Source of the DNA: Paractinoplanes abujensis
GTDB taxonomy: Bacteria > Actinomycetota > Actinomycetes > Mycobacteriales > Micromonosporaceae
Reading direction: 5' to 3'
DNA length: 64,000 nt
Assembly (NCBI RefSeq): GCF_014204895.1
Contig: NZ_JACHMF010000001.1
Span: 2,604,001 to 2,668,000, forward strand
Shown: piece by piece, positions 1-8,295 of the stretch
How the letters are laid out: each line of letters begins with the position of its first letter
Position numbering within the stretch: the stretch's first letter is position 1
Program-made: the position numbers and the translations under genes
The notes under the pieces: generated by a model
The model's input: the letters and a program-made list of their open reading frames with translations, nothing else
Databases searched by the model: none
Told to the model about the DNA's origin: nothing

Positions 1-47
1 AGGTGATCGACGATGGCCGACATGCGGTCGGCGCGGCGGAGAGACAT
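1..47 (-). CDS. Probable DeoR-type transcriptional regulator, N-terminus only (runs off the window)
   Basis: An ATG at 45-47 read on the minus strand is preceded by a good ribosome binding site (GGGGAAG, about 5 nt upstream) and opens a frame reading MSLRRADRMSAIVDHL before the window ends. The pattern of a basic start followed by an 'R-x-x-x-I-V-x-x-L' helix resembles the first helix of DeoR/GntR-type winged-helix repressors, but only 16 residues are visible. It diverges from the GH4 sugar operon, which is the usual place for a local repressor, and an operator-like inverted repeat lies between them. The family assignment is inference. Confidence 0.45.
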   Translation of the reverse strand, partial: MSLRRADRMSAIVDH

Positions 48-75
48 TCGCTTCCCCCGGTAGGGCGGATTGATC

Positions 76-101
76 AAACGCGCAATCAAAATAGTTCGTT
101 T
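76..101. promoter_or_regulatory. Operator-like inverted repeat upstream of the GH4 gene
   Basis: AAACGCGC at 76-83 and GTTCGTTT at 94-101 are separated by 10 bp. The outer halves AAACG/CGTTT are inverted. The same two octamers with the same spacing recur at 1484-1509 ahead of the SIS gene, so this is probably a site for one regulator, perhaps the divergent protein at the window edge. Confidence 0.6.
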
Positions 102-158
102 ATTGTCGATTGGCCAGCCGGTCTTGTGCGTATGTGATCGCCGCCGAACAATCCGCTC

Positions 159-1475
159 ATGACCGTGATCACGTTTCTGGGGGCCGGCAGCGTCGTCTTC
201 ACCCGCGAGCTGCTGGCCGACATCCTGTCCTTCCCCGAGCTCCACGACGTCACCCTGGCCCTGCACGACATCGACCCCGAGCGACTCGGCACCGCCGAAC
301 TGATCGCCCGCCGTACGGCCGAGCAACTCGGCGTCTCCCCCGAGATCACCACTCACCTCGACCGCCGGGCCGCCCTCGGCGGCGCCGACTTCGTGATCAA
401 CGCGATCCAGGTCGGGATGTACCCGGCGACGGTCAAGGACTTCGAGATCCCGGCGAAGTACGGGCTTCGACAGACGATCGCGGACACGCTTGGCGTAGGC
501 GGTATCTTTCGCGCGCTGCGCACGTTTCCAGTACTTGACGGCATTGCGGCCGACATGCTTGAGCAGTGCCCACAGGCGTGGTTGCTGAACTACACCAACC
601 CGATGGCCATGAACGTCGCGTACCTGGCGGCGATCGCGCCGGGACTTCGGGTGGCCGGACTTTGTCACTCGGTTTTTTGGACCGTTCATGATCTGGCAGA
701 GCTCCTCGGGGTGCCGCTGGACGAAGTGGACTACACCGGCGCGGGCGTCAACCACCAGGCGTGGTTGCTGCGCTTCGAGCACCGGGGGGCGTCACTGTAT
801 CCGCGTCTCGACGAACTGCTGGAGACTTATCCACAGCTCCGCCGACGCGTCCGGATGGACATGTACGCGAGGCTTGGCTACTTCCCGACAGAGACGAGCG
901 AGCACTCCTCCGAGTACGTCCCCTGGTATCTGCATCACGACGAGGAGATCGAGCGGCTGCGGATCCCCGTCGGCGACTATCTGCAGATCAGCGCGGACAA
1001 CGTGGCTGAGTACCACTCGACGCGGCGGTCGCTGCTGGCCGGTGAGCCGCTGGACCTGACGCGCGAGGCCACGGAGTACGCGCCGCAAGTTATCCACAGC
1101 ATCGTCACGGGCACCCAGCGGCGTGTACATGCCAACGTCCCGAACCGGGGCCTGATCACCAATCTGCCCAGCGACTACGCGGTCGAGGTCCCGTGCGTCG
1201 TGGATCGTCTGGGCGTGCGTCCCGAACACGTGGGCGATCTCCCCGTGCAGTGCGCGGCGCTCAATCGCTCCTTCGTCAGCGTGGGTCAGCTGACCGTTCA
1301 GGCCGCACTGACCGGCGACCCGCGCATGGTCCGCCAGGCCGCCATGGTCGACCCCAACACGGCGGCCACCCTGACCGTGGACCAGATCTGGCAGGTGTGC
1401 GACGACCTGACCACCGCCCACGGCGACCTGCTGCCCCCGCCGCTGCGCCGGACTCTGGCGTCGCCGTCGGCATAG
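159..1475 (+). CDS. GH4 family alpha-galactosidase/alpha-glucosidase-type glycosidase
   Basis: This 438-residue cytoplasmic protein belongs to glycoside hydrolase family 4, whose members cleave glycosides by an NAD- and divalent-metal-dependent redox elimination. The N-terminal Rossmann motif FLGAGSVVF (residues 5-13) fits NAD binding. NYTNPMAM, the CHSV motif (Cys169, His170) and VNHQAW (His199) match the metal and substrate site of MelA-type members. CHSV points to the alpha-galactosidase/alpha-glucosidase branch rather than 6-phospho-glucosidases. It opens a five-gene operon with an SIS protein and an ABC sugar importer, so it probably cleaves an imported oligosaccharide. The exact sugar cannot be told from sequence. 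No strong ribosome binding site precedes the ATG. Confidence 0.85.
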   Translation: MTVITFLGAGSVVFTRELLADILSFPELHDVTLALHDIDPERLGTAELIARRTAEQLGVSPEITTHLDRRAALGGADFVINAIQVGMYPATVKDFEIPAKYGLRQTIADTLGVGGIFRALRTFPVLDGIAADMLEQCPQAWLLNYTNPMAMNVAYLAAIAPGLRVAGLCHSVFWTVHDLAELLGVPLDEVDYTGAGVNHQAWLLRFEHRGASLYPRLDELLETYPQLRRRVRMDMYARLGYFPTETSEHSSEYVPWYLHHDEEIERLRIPVGDYLQISADNVAEYHSTRRSLLAGEPLDLTREATEYAPQVIHSIVTGTQRRVHANVPNRGLITNLPSDYAVEVPCVVDRLGVRPEHVGDLPVQCAALNRSFVSVGQLTVQAALTGDPRMVRQAAMVDPNTAATLTVDQIWQVCDDLTTAHGDLLPPPLRRTLASPSA

Positions 1476-1483
1476 ATCGTCGT

Positions 1484-1509
1484 AAACGCGCACTCCAGAA
1501 TGTTCGTTT
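1484..1509. promoter_or_regulatory. Second copy of the GH4-operon operator, upstream of the SIS gene
   Basis: AAACGCGC (1484-1491), 10 bp, GTTCGTTT (1502-1509): identical octamers and identical spacing to the site at 76-101. A further half-site AAACGAGC lies at 1537-1544, just before the SIS start. The repeat suggests that a second, internal promoter of the operon answers to the same regulator. Confidence 0.6.
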
Positions 1510-1557
1510 CATGCTCGGATCTTGTTAAGCGATCAGAAACGAGCATAATCCGCAGAC

Positions 1558-2463
1558 ATGAATGCCACGTCGGCCGAGATTGCCAGCCAGCCCGATGTCT
1601 GGGCCCGCGCCGCCGAGGAGCTGACCGACGCGGCGACCGGAGAACTCGCCGCACCCGGCGAACGCATGCTGATCCTCGGGTGCGGCACCTCCTGGTTCGT
1701 CGCGCAGAGCATGGCCGAGTTGCGCGAGAGCGCGGGGCTCGGCGAGACGGACGCGGTCTGCGCCTCCGAGTACCAGCCGCGCCGCCGCTACGACCGCGTG
1801 GTCGCGGTGACCCGCTCCGGAACATCCACCGAGGTGCTCGCGGCGCTGCGGCAGGTCCCGGCGGGCGCGCGCCGCGTCGCGATCACCGCGGTCGAGAACG
1901 AACCCGTCGACGACCTGACCGACACGCGGATCCTGCTCGACTTCGCCGACGAGCGCAGTGTCGTGCAGACCCGCTTCCCGACCACAGTGCTCACCCTCGC
2001 CCGAGCCGCTTTCCGCGGCACCCAGCAGAAAGCCGCGCAGTTTCGTCCGGATGCGCTCGTCGCGGACGGGCTCGGGGCGCTCACCCTTCCCCTTCCGGCC
2101 CACCCGGCCGACATCGATCACCTCGTGTTCCTGGGCACCGGCTGGACGGTCGGGCTCGCTCACGAGGCGGCGCTCAAGGTGCGCGAGGCTGCTCAGGCCC
2201 ACTCCGAGTCCTACCCCGCCATGGATTTCCGGCACGGCCCGGTCGCGGTGGCCGGTCCGCGCAGCCTCGTCTGGTCGCTGGGCGACGTGCCGCCGGAACT
2301 GGACGACGTCGCACGCGGCGCGGGCGCCACCGCGTACCGGAACGCTCTTGATCCTCTGGCTCAGCTCCTGCTCGTCCAGCGTTTCGCGCTGGCCCTGGCC
2401 GCCCACCGCGGCCTCGACCCGGACAACCCGCGACTGCTCACCAGATCCGTCGTCCTCAGCTGA
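1558..2463 (+). CDS. SIS-domain sugar isomerase/deaminase (AgaS/GlmS-C-like)
   Basis: This 301-residue protein has two sugar-isomerase (SIS) folds and lacks the glutaminase half of GlmS. The first SIS phosphate loop is seen as LGCGTSWF with TRSGTSTE about 50 residues later; the second half contains LGTGWTVGLAHEAALKVREAAQ and the EsYPAMDFRHGP signature typical of GlmS isomerase domains. Such stand-alone proteins isomerise or deaminate hexosamine phosphates or related ketose/aldose phosphates. Its position between the GH4 glycosidase and the ABC importer suggests that it processes the sugar released by GH4, possibly an amino sugar. It has its own operator-like upstream region. Confidence 0.8.
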   Translation: MNATSAEIASQPDVWARAAEELTDAATGELAAPGERMLILGCGTSWFVAQSMAELRESAGLGETDAVCASEYQPRRRYDRVVAVTRSGTSTEVLAALRQVPAGARRVAITAVENEPVDDLTDTRILLDFADERSVVQTRFPTTVLTLARAAFRGTQQKAAQFRPDALVADGLGALTLPLPAHPADIDHLVFLGTGWTVGLAHEAALKVREAAQAHSESYPAMDFRHGPVAVAGPRSLVWSLGDVPPELDDVARGAGATAYRNALDPLAQLLLVQRFALALAAHRGLDPDNPRLLTRSVVLS

Positions 2464-2497
2464 ACCGCGACAATCCCGCAAGCGGAGGTGCCACGAG

Positions 2498-3802
2498 ATG
2501 ACCACCCGATTTCGACTGCTCGCCGGCGGCGTCGGCGCAATCCTGCTCCTCTCCGCCTGCATGGGCGGCACGACCGATGACGGCGAGGACTCCGCCGCCG
2601 GCTACGACCCCAACGCCACCGTCGAGCTGACCTGGTGGACCGGGCAGACCGAGGAGGCCGAGAAGGTCGCCGAGGGTCTCGCGGCCGAGTACCACGCCGC
2701 CCATCCCAACGTCACCATCAAGACGTCGCCCGGCGCGCCGACCACCGACGACCTGCTCACCAAGCTCTCCGCGGGCTTCGCCGGGGGCAGCTATCCCGAC
2801 ATCTCGTACGCGTACGGCAACTGGGCCGGCGACCTGGGCGCGAGCGGAAAGACCCAGGATCTGACCTCATACGTGCAGGATCCGTCGTTCGGATGGACGG
2901 AGATGCCCGAAGCTGCGCGTACGGTGGCCACCGCCGACGGCAAAGTGATCGGCATTCCGGCACTCGTGGACAACCTCGCGCTCATCTACAACAAGTCGAT
3001 CTTCGACCGGGCCGGCGTCGACTATCCCACCGACGACTGGACGTGGGAGCAGTTCCGCGAGGCGGCCAGGAAACTGACCGATCCGGCGACCAAGACGTAC
3101 GGCACCGCGTATTCGGTCTCAGGCAGCGAGGACACGACCTGGCACCTGTGGCCGCTGCTCTGGCAGAACGGCGGCAAGATCCTCGACGGCACGAAACCCG
3201 CGTTCAACTCCGACGCCGGGGTGACCGCGCTCGAGACGCTGCGGCAGATGGCGGTCGACGACAAGTCCATGTACCTCGATCAGACGGACGAGAAGTACCA
3301 CCCGTTGTTCAACAGCGGACGGGTCGCCATGATCCTGACCGGGCCGTGGGCGCTCCTCGAGATCAAAGAGGCCAAGCTCTCGTACGGGGTCAGCAACCTG
3401 CCGGGCGTGAACGGCGATCACCAGACCGTCTCCGGGCCCGACCTGTGGGTGTTGTTCGACCATGACGACGCGAACCGGGCCGGCGCTGCCCGCGACTTCG
3501 TGAAGTGGCTGACCAGCGCACAGACCGACGCCAAGTGGAACCTGAAGGTCGGCAACCTGCCGCTGCGCTCCACCGAGCAGAGCACCCCCGAGTTCGCCGC
3601 GTACGTCAAGGAGTACCCGGGCGGGCAGAAGTTCTTCGACAACCTCACGAACGCCAAGCAGGCCCGGCCGACCGTGCCCGGCTACGAGGTGCTCTCGCGC
3701 AATGTGGGCGACGCGATCGCGTCGGTCCTGCAGGGTCGCGCGACGGCGAAGGACGCGCTGGACGCGGCGGCCAAGAAGTCGGCCGACGCCGTGGTGAACT
3801 GA
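2498..3802 (+). CDS. ABC sugar transporter, extracellular solute-binding lipoprotein
   Basis: This 434-residue family 1 solute-binding protein starts at an ATG 7 nt after GGAGGTG. A lipoprotein signal peptide ends in LLLSAC with the lipidated Cys21. The mature part has typical features of sugar-binding proteins (LTWWTGQTEEAEKVAEGLAAEY, IPALVDNLALIYNKSIFDRAG, RVAMILTGPWALLEIKEA). It delivers an oligosaccharide to the two permeases that follow, and its stop overlaps the next start (ATGA). No ATPase gene is present in the operon. In actinobacteria a shared MsiK-type ATPase commonly energises such importers, which is the likely situation here. Confidence 0.9.
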   Translation: MTTRFRLLAGGVGAILLLSACMGGTTDDGEDSAAGYDPNATVELTWWTGQTEEAEKVAEGLAAEYHAAHPNVTIKTSPGAPTTDDLLTKLSAGFAGGSYPDISYAYGNWAGDLGASGKTQDLTSYVQDPSFGWTEMPEAARTVATADGKVIGIPALVDNLALIYNKSIFDRAGVDYPTDDWTWEQFREAARKLTDPATKTYGTAYSVSGSEDTTWHLWPLLWQNGGKILDGTKPAFNSDAGVTALETLRQMAVDDKSMYLDQTDEKYHPLFNSGRVAMILTGPWALLEIKEAKLSYGVSNLPGVNGDHQTVSGPDLWVLFDHDDANRAGAARDFVKWLTSAQTDAKWNLKVGNLPLRSTEQSTPEFAAYVKEYPGGQKFFDNLTNAKQARPTVPGYEVLSRNVGDAIASVLQGRATAKDALDAAAKKSADAVVN

Positions 3803-4734
3803 TGGCGATCACGTTCGCGGCGTCCTCGCACGCGACCGTCCGGCAGGCCCGGCCGCGCGGCCGGGCCGTCCGCCGCAACCTCACCGGCTGGGCCTTCGCC
3901 GGCCCGGCCACCGCCCTGGTCGTCGGCCTGTCGCTGTTCCCGGCGATCTGGGCGTTCTTCATCTCGCGGGCCCGCTGGAACGGCATCTCCCCCGGCGTGC
4001 CGGTCGGGTGGAGCAACTACGAGCGGCTGGCGAGCGACCCGGACATGCTCGCCGCCGCGCGCCACACGTTGCTGCTCACCGTCCTGTTCGTTCCGTCGTC
4101 CATCATGCTCGGCATCGTCATCGCGATCGCCCTCAACCAGCGCATCCGGCTGATCGGTTTCTATCGGACGTGCATCTTCGTTCCCTATGTGGCGTCCGCC
4201 GCGGCCACCGGCATCCTGGCCGGCTTCGTGTTCAACCCGCAGTTCGGTGCGGCCAACGACGTGCTGCGCCACTTGGGCATTCCGCAACAACAGTTCCTCG
4301 AGAGCCCGACCCAGGCCCTGTACGTGATCTGTGTGATCGCGTTGTGGGGCGAGGTCGGCTTCACCACCGTGATCTATCTGGCTGCCCTGCAGGACATCCC
4401 GAAGGAACTGGTCGAAGCCGCACGCATGGACGGGGCCAGCCGCTGGCGCGTGTTCCGCCACGTCACGATGCCCGAGCTGCGGCCGGTGACCGTCTTCGCC
4501 GCGGTCTGGCAAACGATCACCGCCGTGCAGTTGTTCGACCTCATCTACACCACCACGCGCGGCGGGCCGCTCAACAGCACGCAGACCGTCGTCTACTACA
4601 TCTATGAGCTGGCCTTCCAGACGCAGCGGCTGGGCTACGGCGCCGCCGCCGCATATCTGCTGTTCGCGGTCACCCTGCTGCTGACCCTCGGCATCATCTG
4701 GTACAGCCGTCGCCGCGGTTCGGAGGTGTTCTGA
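3802..4734 (+). CDS. ABC sugar transporter permease (MalF-type)
   Basis: This inner-membrane permease of 310 residues starts at an ATG that overlaps the stop of the binding-protein gene. Six hydrophobic segments are visible, the first around residues 30-55 (GWAFAGPATALVVGLSLFPA). The cytoplasmic ATPase-docking EAA loop reads EAARMDGASRWRVFRHVTMP. It should pair with the following MalG-type permease to form the channel. Its stop again overlaps the next start, so translation of the importer subunits appears coupled. Confidence 0.9.
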   Translation: MAITFAASSHATVRQARPRGRAVRRNLTGWAFAGPATALVVGLSLFPAIWAFFISRARWNGISPGVPVGWSNYERLASDPDMLAAARHTLLLTVLFVPSSIMLGIVIAIALNQRIRLIGFYRTCIFVPYVASAAATGILAGFVFNPQFGAANDVLRHLGIPQQQFLESPTQALYVICVIALWGEVGFTTVIYLAALQDIPKELVEAARMDGASRWRVFRHVTMPELRPVTVFAAVWQTITAVQLFDLIYTTTRGGPLNSTQTVVYYIYELAFQTQRLGYGAAAAYLLFAVTLLLTLGIIWYSRRRGSEVF

Positions 4735-5564
4735 TGCAGTCCTTCAAACGCCGGTTGCCGTTCAGTGCGTGGCATCTGCTGCTCATGCCGCTGGCTTTGT
4801 TGTTCGTGCTCCCGCTCGTACAGATGGTGCTCACCTCCTTCATGAGCAGCGCCGAGATCAACCAGTTCCCGCCCAAGTTGCTGCCCACCTCGCTGCACAT
4901 CGAGGGCTACCGCGCTCTGCTCACCGAGACACCGGCGCTGCGCTGGTTCGCCAACACGGTGCTCGTCTCGGCCGTCTCCGTGCTCGCGCATCTGGTGCTC
5001 TGCTCGATGGCCGGCTACGGCTTCGCCCGGCTCAAGTTCGCCGGCCGGGGCGTCGCCTTCCTGGTCATCATCGCCACCGTGATGATCCCGATCCAGCTGC
5101 TGATGATCCCGACGTACCTGATGTTCGCCCGGATCGGCATCGTCGACACGCTGGCCGCCGCGTTCGTCCCGTGGCTGGCCTCGGCGTTCGGCATCTTCCT
5201 GATGCGCCAGTTCTTCCTGGCCCTGCCGGTCGAACTGGAGGAGGCCGCGCGGATCGACGGCTGTGGCACGTGGCGCACGTTCCGGAGCATCGTGCTGCCC
5301 CTGGCCCGGCCCGCATTGGCCACGCTGGCCGTGTTCACTCTGCTGTCCAGCTGGAACGACCTGCTCTGGCCCCTGGTCGCCATCTCCGACGACAACCGCT
5401 TCACCCTGCAGGTCGGCCTGGCCAACTTCCAGGGCATGCGACGCACGGAATGGTCGCAGCTGATGGCCGGCAACGTCCTCGCCACGGCGCCCCTGATCGT
5501 CGCCTTCCTGTTCGCCCAGAAACGGTTCATCGCCACCATGACGTTCTCCGGCCTCAAAGGCTGA
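4734..5564 (+). CDS. ABC sugar transporter permease (MalG-type)
   Basis: This 276-residue permease carries the MalG-type EAA loop EEAARIDGCGTWRTFRSIVL and ends with the usual short tail of the family (QKRFIATMTFSGLKG). It is the last gene of the GH4-SIS-ABC operon. It begins on the overlapping ATGA with the preceding permease. No ATPase follows; the next gene, a nitronate monooxygenase, lies about 115 bp on with its own start and is probably not part of the pathway. Confidence 0.9.
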   Translation: MQSFKRRLPFSAWHLLLMPLALLFVLPLVQMVLTSFMSSAEINQFPPKLLPTSLHIEGYRALLTETPALRWFANTVLVSAVSVLAHLVLCSMAGYGFARLKFAGRGVAFLVIIATVMIPIQLLMIPTYLMFARIGIVDTLAAAFVPWLASAFGIFLMRQFFLALPVELEEAARIDGCGTWRTFRSIVLPLARPALATLAVFTLLSSWNDLLWPLVAISDDNRFTLQVGLANFQGMRRTEWSQLMAGNVLATAPLIVAFLFAQKRFIATMTFSGLKG

Positions 5565-5678
5565 CCGTGGCCTTTCCGATATCGGGCCTTGTCCCAACCC
5601 GGTCGCCGGCCCTCGTGCGGCGTTGCCCACCCACGGGCGCGAGTCCTGCCGCGTGCCGGGGTGCGCGATGATGCACAT

Positions 5679-6635
5679 ATGACGCTGTCCACGCGTTTCA
5701 CCGAGCTTTTCCGGGTACGCCACCCGATCGCGCTGGCCCCGATGGGCGGCTCGGCGGGTGGGGCGCTGACCGCGGCCGTCTCGCGTGGCGGCGGGCTCGG
5801 CATCCTGGGCGCCGCGTACCGCGATCGCGAGTGGCTGGCCCGTGAGTTGCCGATCGCGGCCAGCAGTGGGCGGCCGTTCGCGGTCGGCTTCTTGACGTGG
5901 GCGATCGATGCCGGGGCGGTTCACCACGCGCTGGAACTGGGCGCCACGACGTTCATGTTCTCGTTCGGCGACCCCAGCCCGTACGTGGACCTTGTTCGCT
6001 CGGTGCAAGCGCGCATCATCGTGCAGGTGACCGACCTCGACGAGGCACGGCGGGCCGCCGATCTGGGTGCCGACGTCATCGTCGCTCAGGGCACCGAGGC
6101 CGGTGGTCACGGTGCGCGCCGAGGCCGCTCCACCCTTCCGTTCGTGCCCGTGGTGGCCGACCTGGTGGCACCGATCCCGGTGCTGGCCGCGGGCGGCATC
6201 GCCGACGGCCGCGGAGTGGCGGCGGCCCTCGCGCTGGGTGCCGACGGCGCCCTGATCGGCACCCGCTTCCAGGCCACCGTCGAGGCCCTGGTCGAACCGT
6301 CCACCACCCGGGCCCTGCTGGAGGGCCGCACCGAACAGACCGAACGCAACCGAGTGCTCGATATCGCCCGCGAGTCGGCCTGGCCGCCGCAGTGGAGTGC
6401 CCGCACTCTCGGCCATCCGTATCTGGATCGCTGGCGCGACCGCGAGTCCGAACTCGAAGGCGATCCGCGAGCCGCACGGGCCTACCGGGACGACGTTGCA
6501 CGAGGCGTCATTCCGGCGATGCCGGTCTGGGCGGGCGAGGGTGTAGACCTCATCACCGACGTGCCGTCCGCCGCCGACCTGGTCGGCGACCTCGCCGCAC
6601 AGGCCGAAGCGGCGCTGGCCCGCATCGGCCGGTGA
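5679..6635 (+). CDS. Nitronate monooxygenase (2-nitropropane dioxygenase family)
   Basis: This FMN-dependent TIM-barrel protein of about 318 residues oxidises alkyl nitronates in characterised relatives. Recognisable parts are the N-terminal HPIALAPMGGSAGGALTAAVSRGGGLG, the phosphate/FMN loop VIVAQGTEAGGHGA with the His used by the family, and VLAAGGIADGRGVAAALALGADGALIGTRF. The ATG at 5679 is chosen because homology begins there; an in-frame start 30 codons upstream would add an unrelated arginine-rich leader. The physiological substrate is unknown. It stands alone between two unrelated units. Confidence 0.82.
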   Translation: MTLSTRFTELFRVRHPIALAPMGGSAGGALTAAVSRGGGLGILGAAYRDREWLARELPIAASSGRPFAVGFLTWAIDAGAVHHALELGATTFMFSFGDPSPYVDLVRSVQARIIVQVTDLDEARRAADLGADVIVAQGTEAGGHGARRGRSTLPFVPVVADLVAPIPVLAAGGIADGRGVAAALALGADGALIGTRFQATVEALVEPSTTRALLEGRTEQTERNRVLDIARESAWPPQWSARTLGHPYLDRWRDRESELEGDPRAARAYRDDVARGVIPAMPVWAGEGVDLITDVPSAADLVGDLAAQAEAALARIGR

Positions 6636-6702
6636 TCGAACCCCGCGCGCGCTGCGACAGCGCCGGCCGGTGCTCGGACCCGACCGGTGTTAGCGTCGCA
6701 TC

Positions 6703-7677
6703 ATGCTCGTTTCACGTCTGCACGCCGCCGGAGACGTCCGCCTTCACGACGAGGACCGCCCGGTGCCGGACGGAGCTGACGAACGGCTCGTCGAGGTCAC
6801 GGCGGTCGGGGTGTGCGGTTCCGACCTGCACTGGTTCACCGAGGGTGCGATCGGCGACGCGGCGGTGGCGCGGCCGCTCGTGCTCGGGCACGAGATGGCG
6901 GGCATCATTCGCGGCGGACCGGACGACGGCGTACGCGTGGCGATCGATCCCGCCATTCCGTGCGAGCGTTGCGAGCCGTGCCGCGAGGGCGACGTCAACC
7001 TGTGCCTGAACATCGTCTTCGCCGGGCACGGCGCCTGCGACGGCGGCCTGCGGCAGTTCATGGCGTGGCCGGCCCACCGCCTGCACCGGCTGCCCGACAC
7101 GGTCTCGGACGACGAGGGGGCTTTGCTCGAACCGCTGGGCGTTGCTCTGCACGCGCTCGACCTTTCTCATCTGCGCATGGCGTCAACGGTCGCCGTCGTC
7201 GGGTGCGGCCCGATCGGCCTGCTGCTCATCCAGCTGGCCCGGCGGCACGGCGCCACCCGCGTCGTGGCGGCCGAGCCGTTGCCGCATCGAATGGCCGCCG
7301 CCGAGCGGTTCGGAGCAGAGCGCGCCGACCCGTCCGAAGCGACGGCCGATGTGGTTTTCGAGGTGTCCGGCTCCGAGGAGGCCGTCGACACGGCGTTGCG
7401 GCTGGCCAAGCCGGGCGCCCGGGTGATCCTGGTCGGCATCCCCGACGGCGATCGCACGTCGTTCAGTGCTGCGGTGGCCCGCCGCAAGGGCCTCAGCCTG
7501 GTTCTGGCCCGCCGGATGGGCGAGGTCTACCCCCGCGCGATCGCCCTCACCGCGCAGGGGCTGGTCGATCTGAAGCCGCTGGCCACCGACGTCTTCCCCC
7601 TCAAGGATGTCAACGCCGCCCTCACCACCGCGGCGGACCGGACCGGGCTGAAGGTGCTCATCCACCCCCACGACTGA
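6703..7677 (+). CDS. Zinc-dependent medium-chain alcohol/polyol dehydrogenase (idonate/sorbitol dehydrogenase-like)
   Basis: This 324-residue MDR-superfamily dehydrogenase has the catalytic zinc Cys in GVCGSDLHW, GHEMAG, and the structural-zinc cluster CERCEPCREGDVNLC. The nucleotide-binding motif is VVGCGPIGLLLIQLARRHGA. The GSDLHW segment and overall pattern resemble L-idonate 5-dehydrogenase and sorbitol dehydrogenases, so oxidation of a sugar acid or polyol is plausible but not proved. It is slightly short for the family. Its 3' end overlaps the convergent HAD-like gene by about 20 bp. Confidence 0.8.
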   Translation: MLVSRLHAAGDVRLHDEDRPVPDGADERLVEVTAVGVCGSDLHWFTEGAIGDAAVARPLVLGHEMAGIIRGGPDDGVRVAIDPAIPCERCEPCREGDVNLCLNIVFAGHGACDGGLRQFMAWPAHRLHRLPDTVSDDEGALLEPLGVALHALDLSHLRMASTVAVVGCGPIGLLLIQLARRHGATRVVAAEPLPHRMAAAERFGAERADPSEATADVVFEVSGSEEAVDTALRLAKPGARVILVGIPDGDRTSFSAAVARRKGLSLVLARRMGEVYPRAIALTAQGLVDLKPLATDVFPLKDVNAALTTAADRTGLKVLIHPHD

Positions 7678-8227
7678 CCGCGGCTCGAAGAGACCGGTCG
7701 ATGGCCGCCTCGACCTCCGGCCACGTCCGGGTGTGTTCGACCCAGGCCGGGGCCGGCGTCCGCTGCGGGCCGAAGAGGTAGCGGTGGCGGACGACTCCGC
7801 GCAGCGCCTGATGCACGTCGAGCTTGTCGTCGACGAAGTGCGTGATGCCGAGCTCTGCGCAGTGCACGGCCTTGTCCGGTCGCCGTGAACAGAACCGCAC
7901 GTTGTCACGGTGGATGCCGGTCCGCGCGGCGAAGTCGTGATGGTCCAGCCACGACCGGGTACTGCGTTGCACACGATCGCCGCACTTCGACACCAGCCAC
8001 ACCTCGTCGAACTGGGGCACGAGCCGGGCCAAGACCTCGAACGCTCCCGGCACCGCAGGAGTGGCCAGCATGCGCTCGGTGTTCCCGCTGAAGAACTGGG
8101 TGTCTCCGCCGCCCGGGCTCGCACCCTCGATGATGACGCGGCCGATGTCGACACCCAGCCGCCGATGTCGCTCACTCGCCGATTCCTGCGCGTTGTGTCG
8201 TTCCCGGGATGTCATTCGCTCGTTCAT
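7658..8227 (-). CDS. HAD-like hydrolase homologue with an altered motif I
   Basis: This 189-residue protein has a HAD-like pattern: a hydrophobic strand ending in GVDIGRVIIEG, a possible motif II serine in VWLVSKCGDRVQ, and a late acidic strand ITHFVDDKLDVHQAL. In typical HAD phosphatases motif I is DxD; here the second aspartate is replaced by glycine (D-I-G), so general acid catalysis may be lost. No neighbour explains its role. Translation may begin at this ATG or at Met5; neither has a clear ribosome binding site. It is convergent with the dehydrogenase and divergent from the LysR gene. Confidence 0.6.
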   Translation of the reverse strand: MNERMTSRERHNAQESASERHRRLGVDIGRVIIEGASPGGGDTQFFSGNTERMLATPAVPGAFEVLARLVPQFDEVWLVSKCGDRVQRSTRSWLDHHDFAARTGIHRDNVRFCSRRPDKAVHCAELGITHFVDDKLDVHQALRGVVRHRYLFGPQRTPAPAWVEHTRTWPEVEAAIDRSLRAAVSRGGG

Positions 8228-8295
8228 ACGATCAGCGTGATCCGCGCATCACTCATGCGGAACTAGTCAATGCGCGAACACTATAGTTTCGGATT

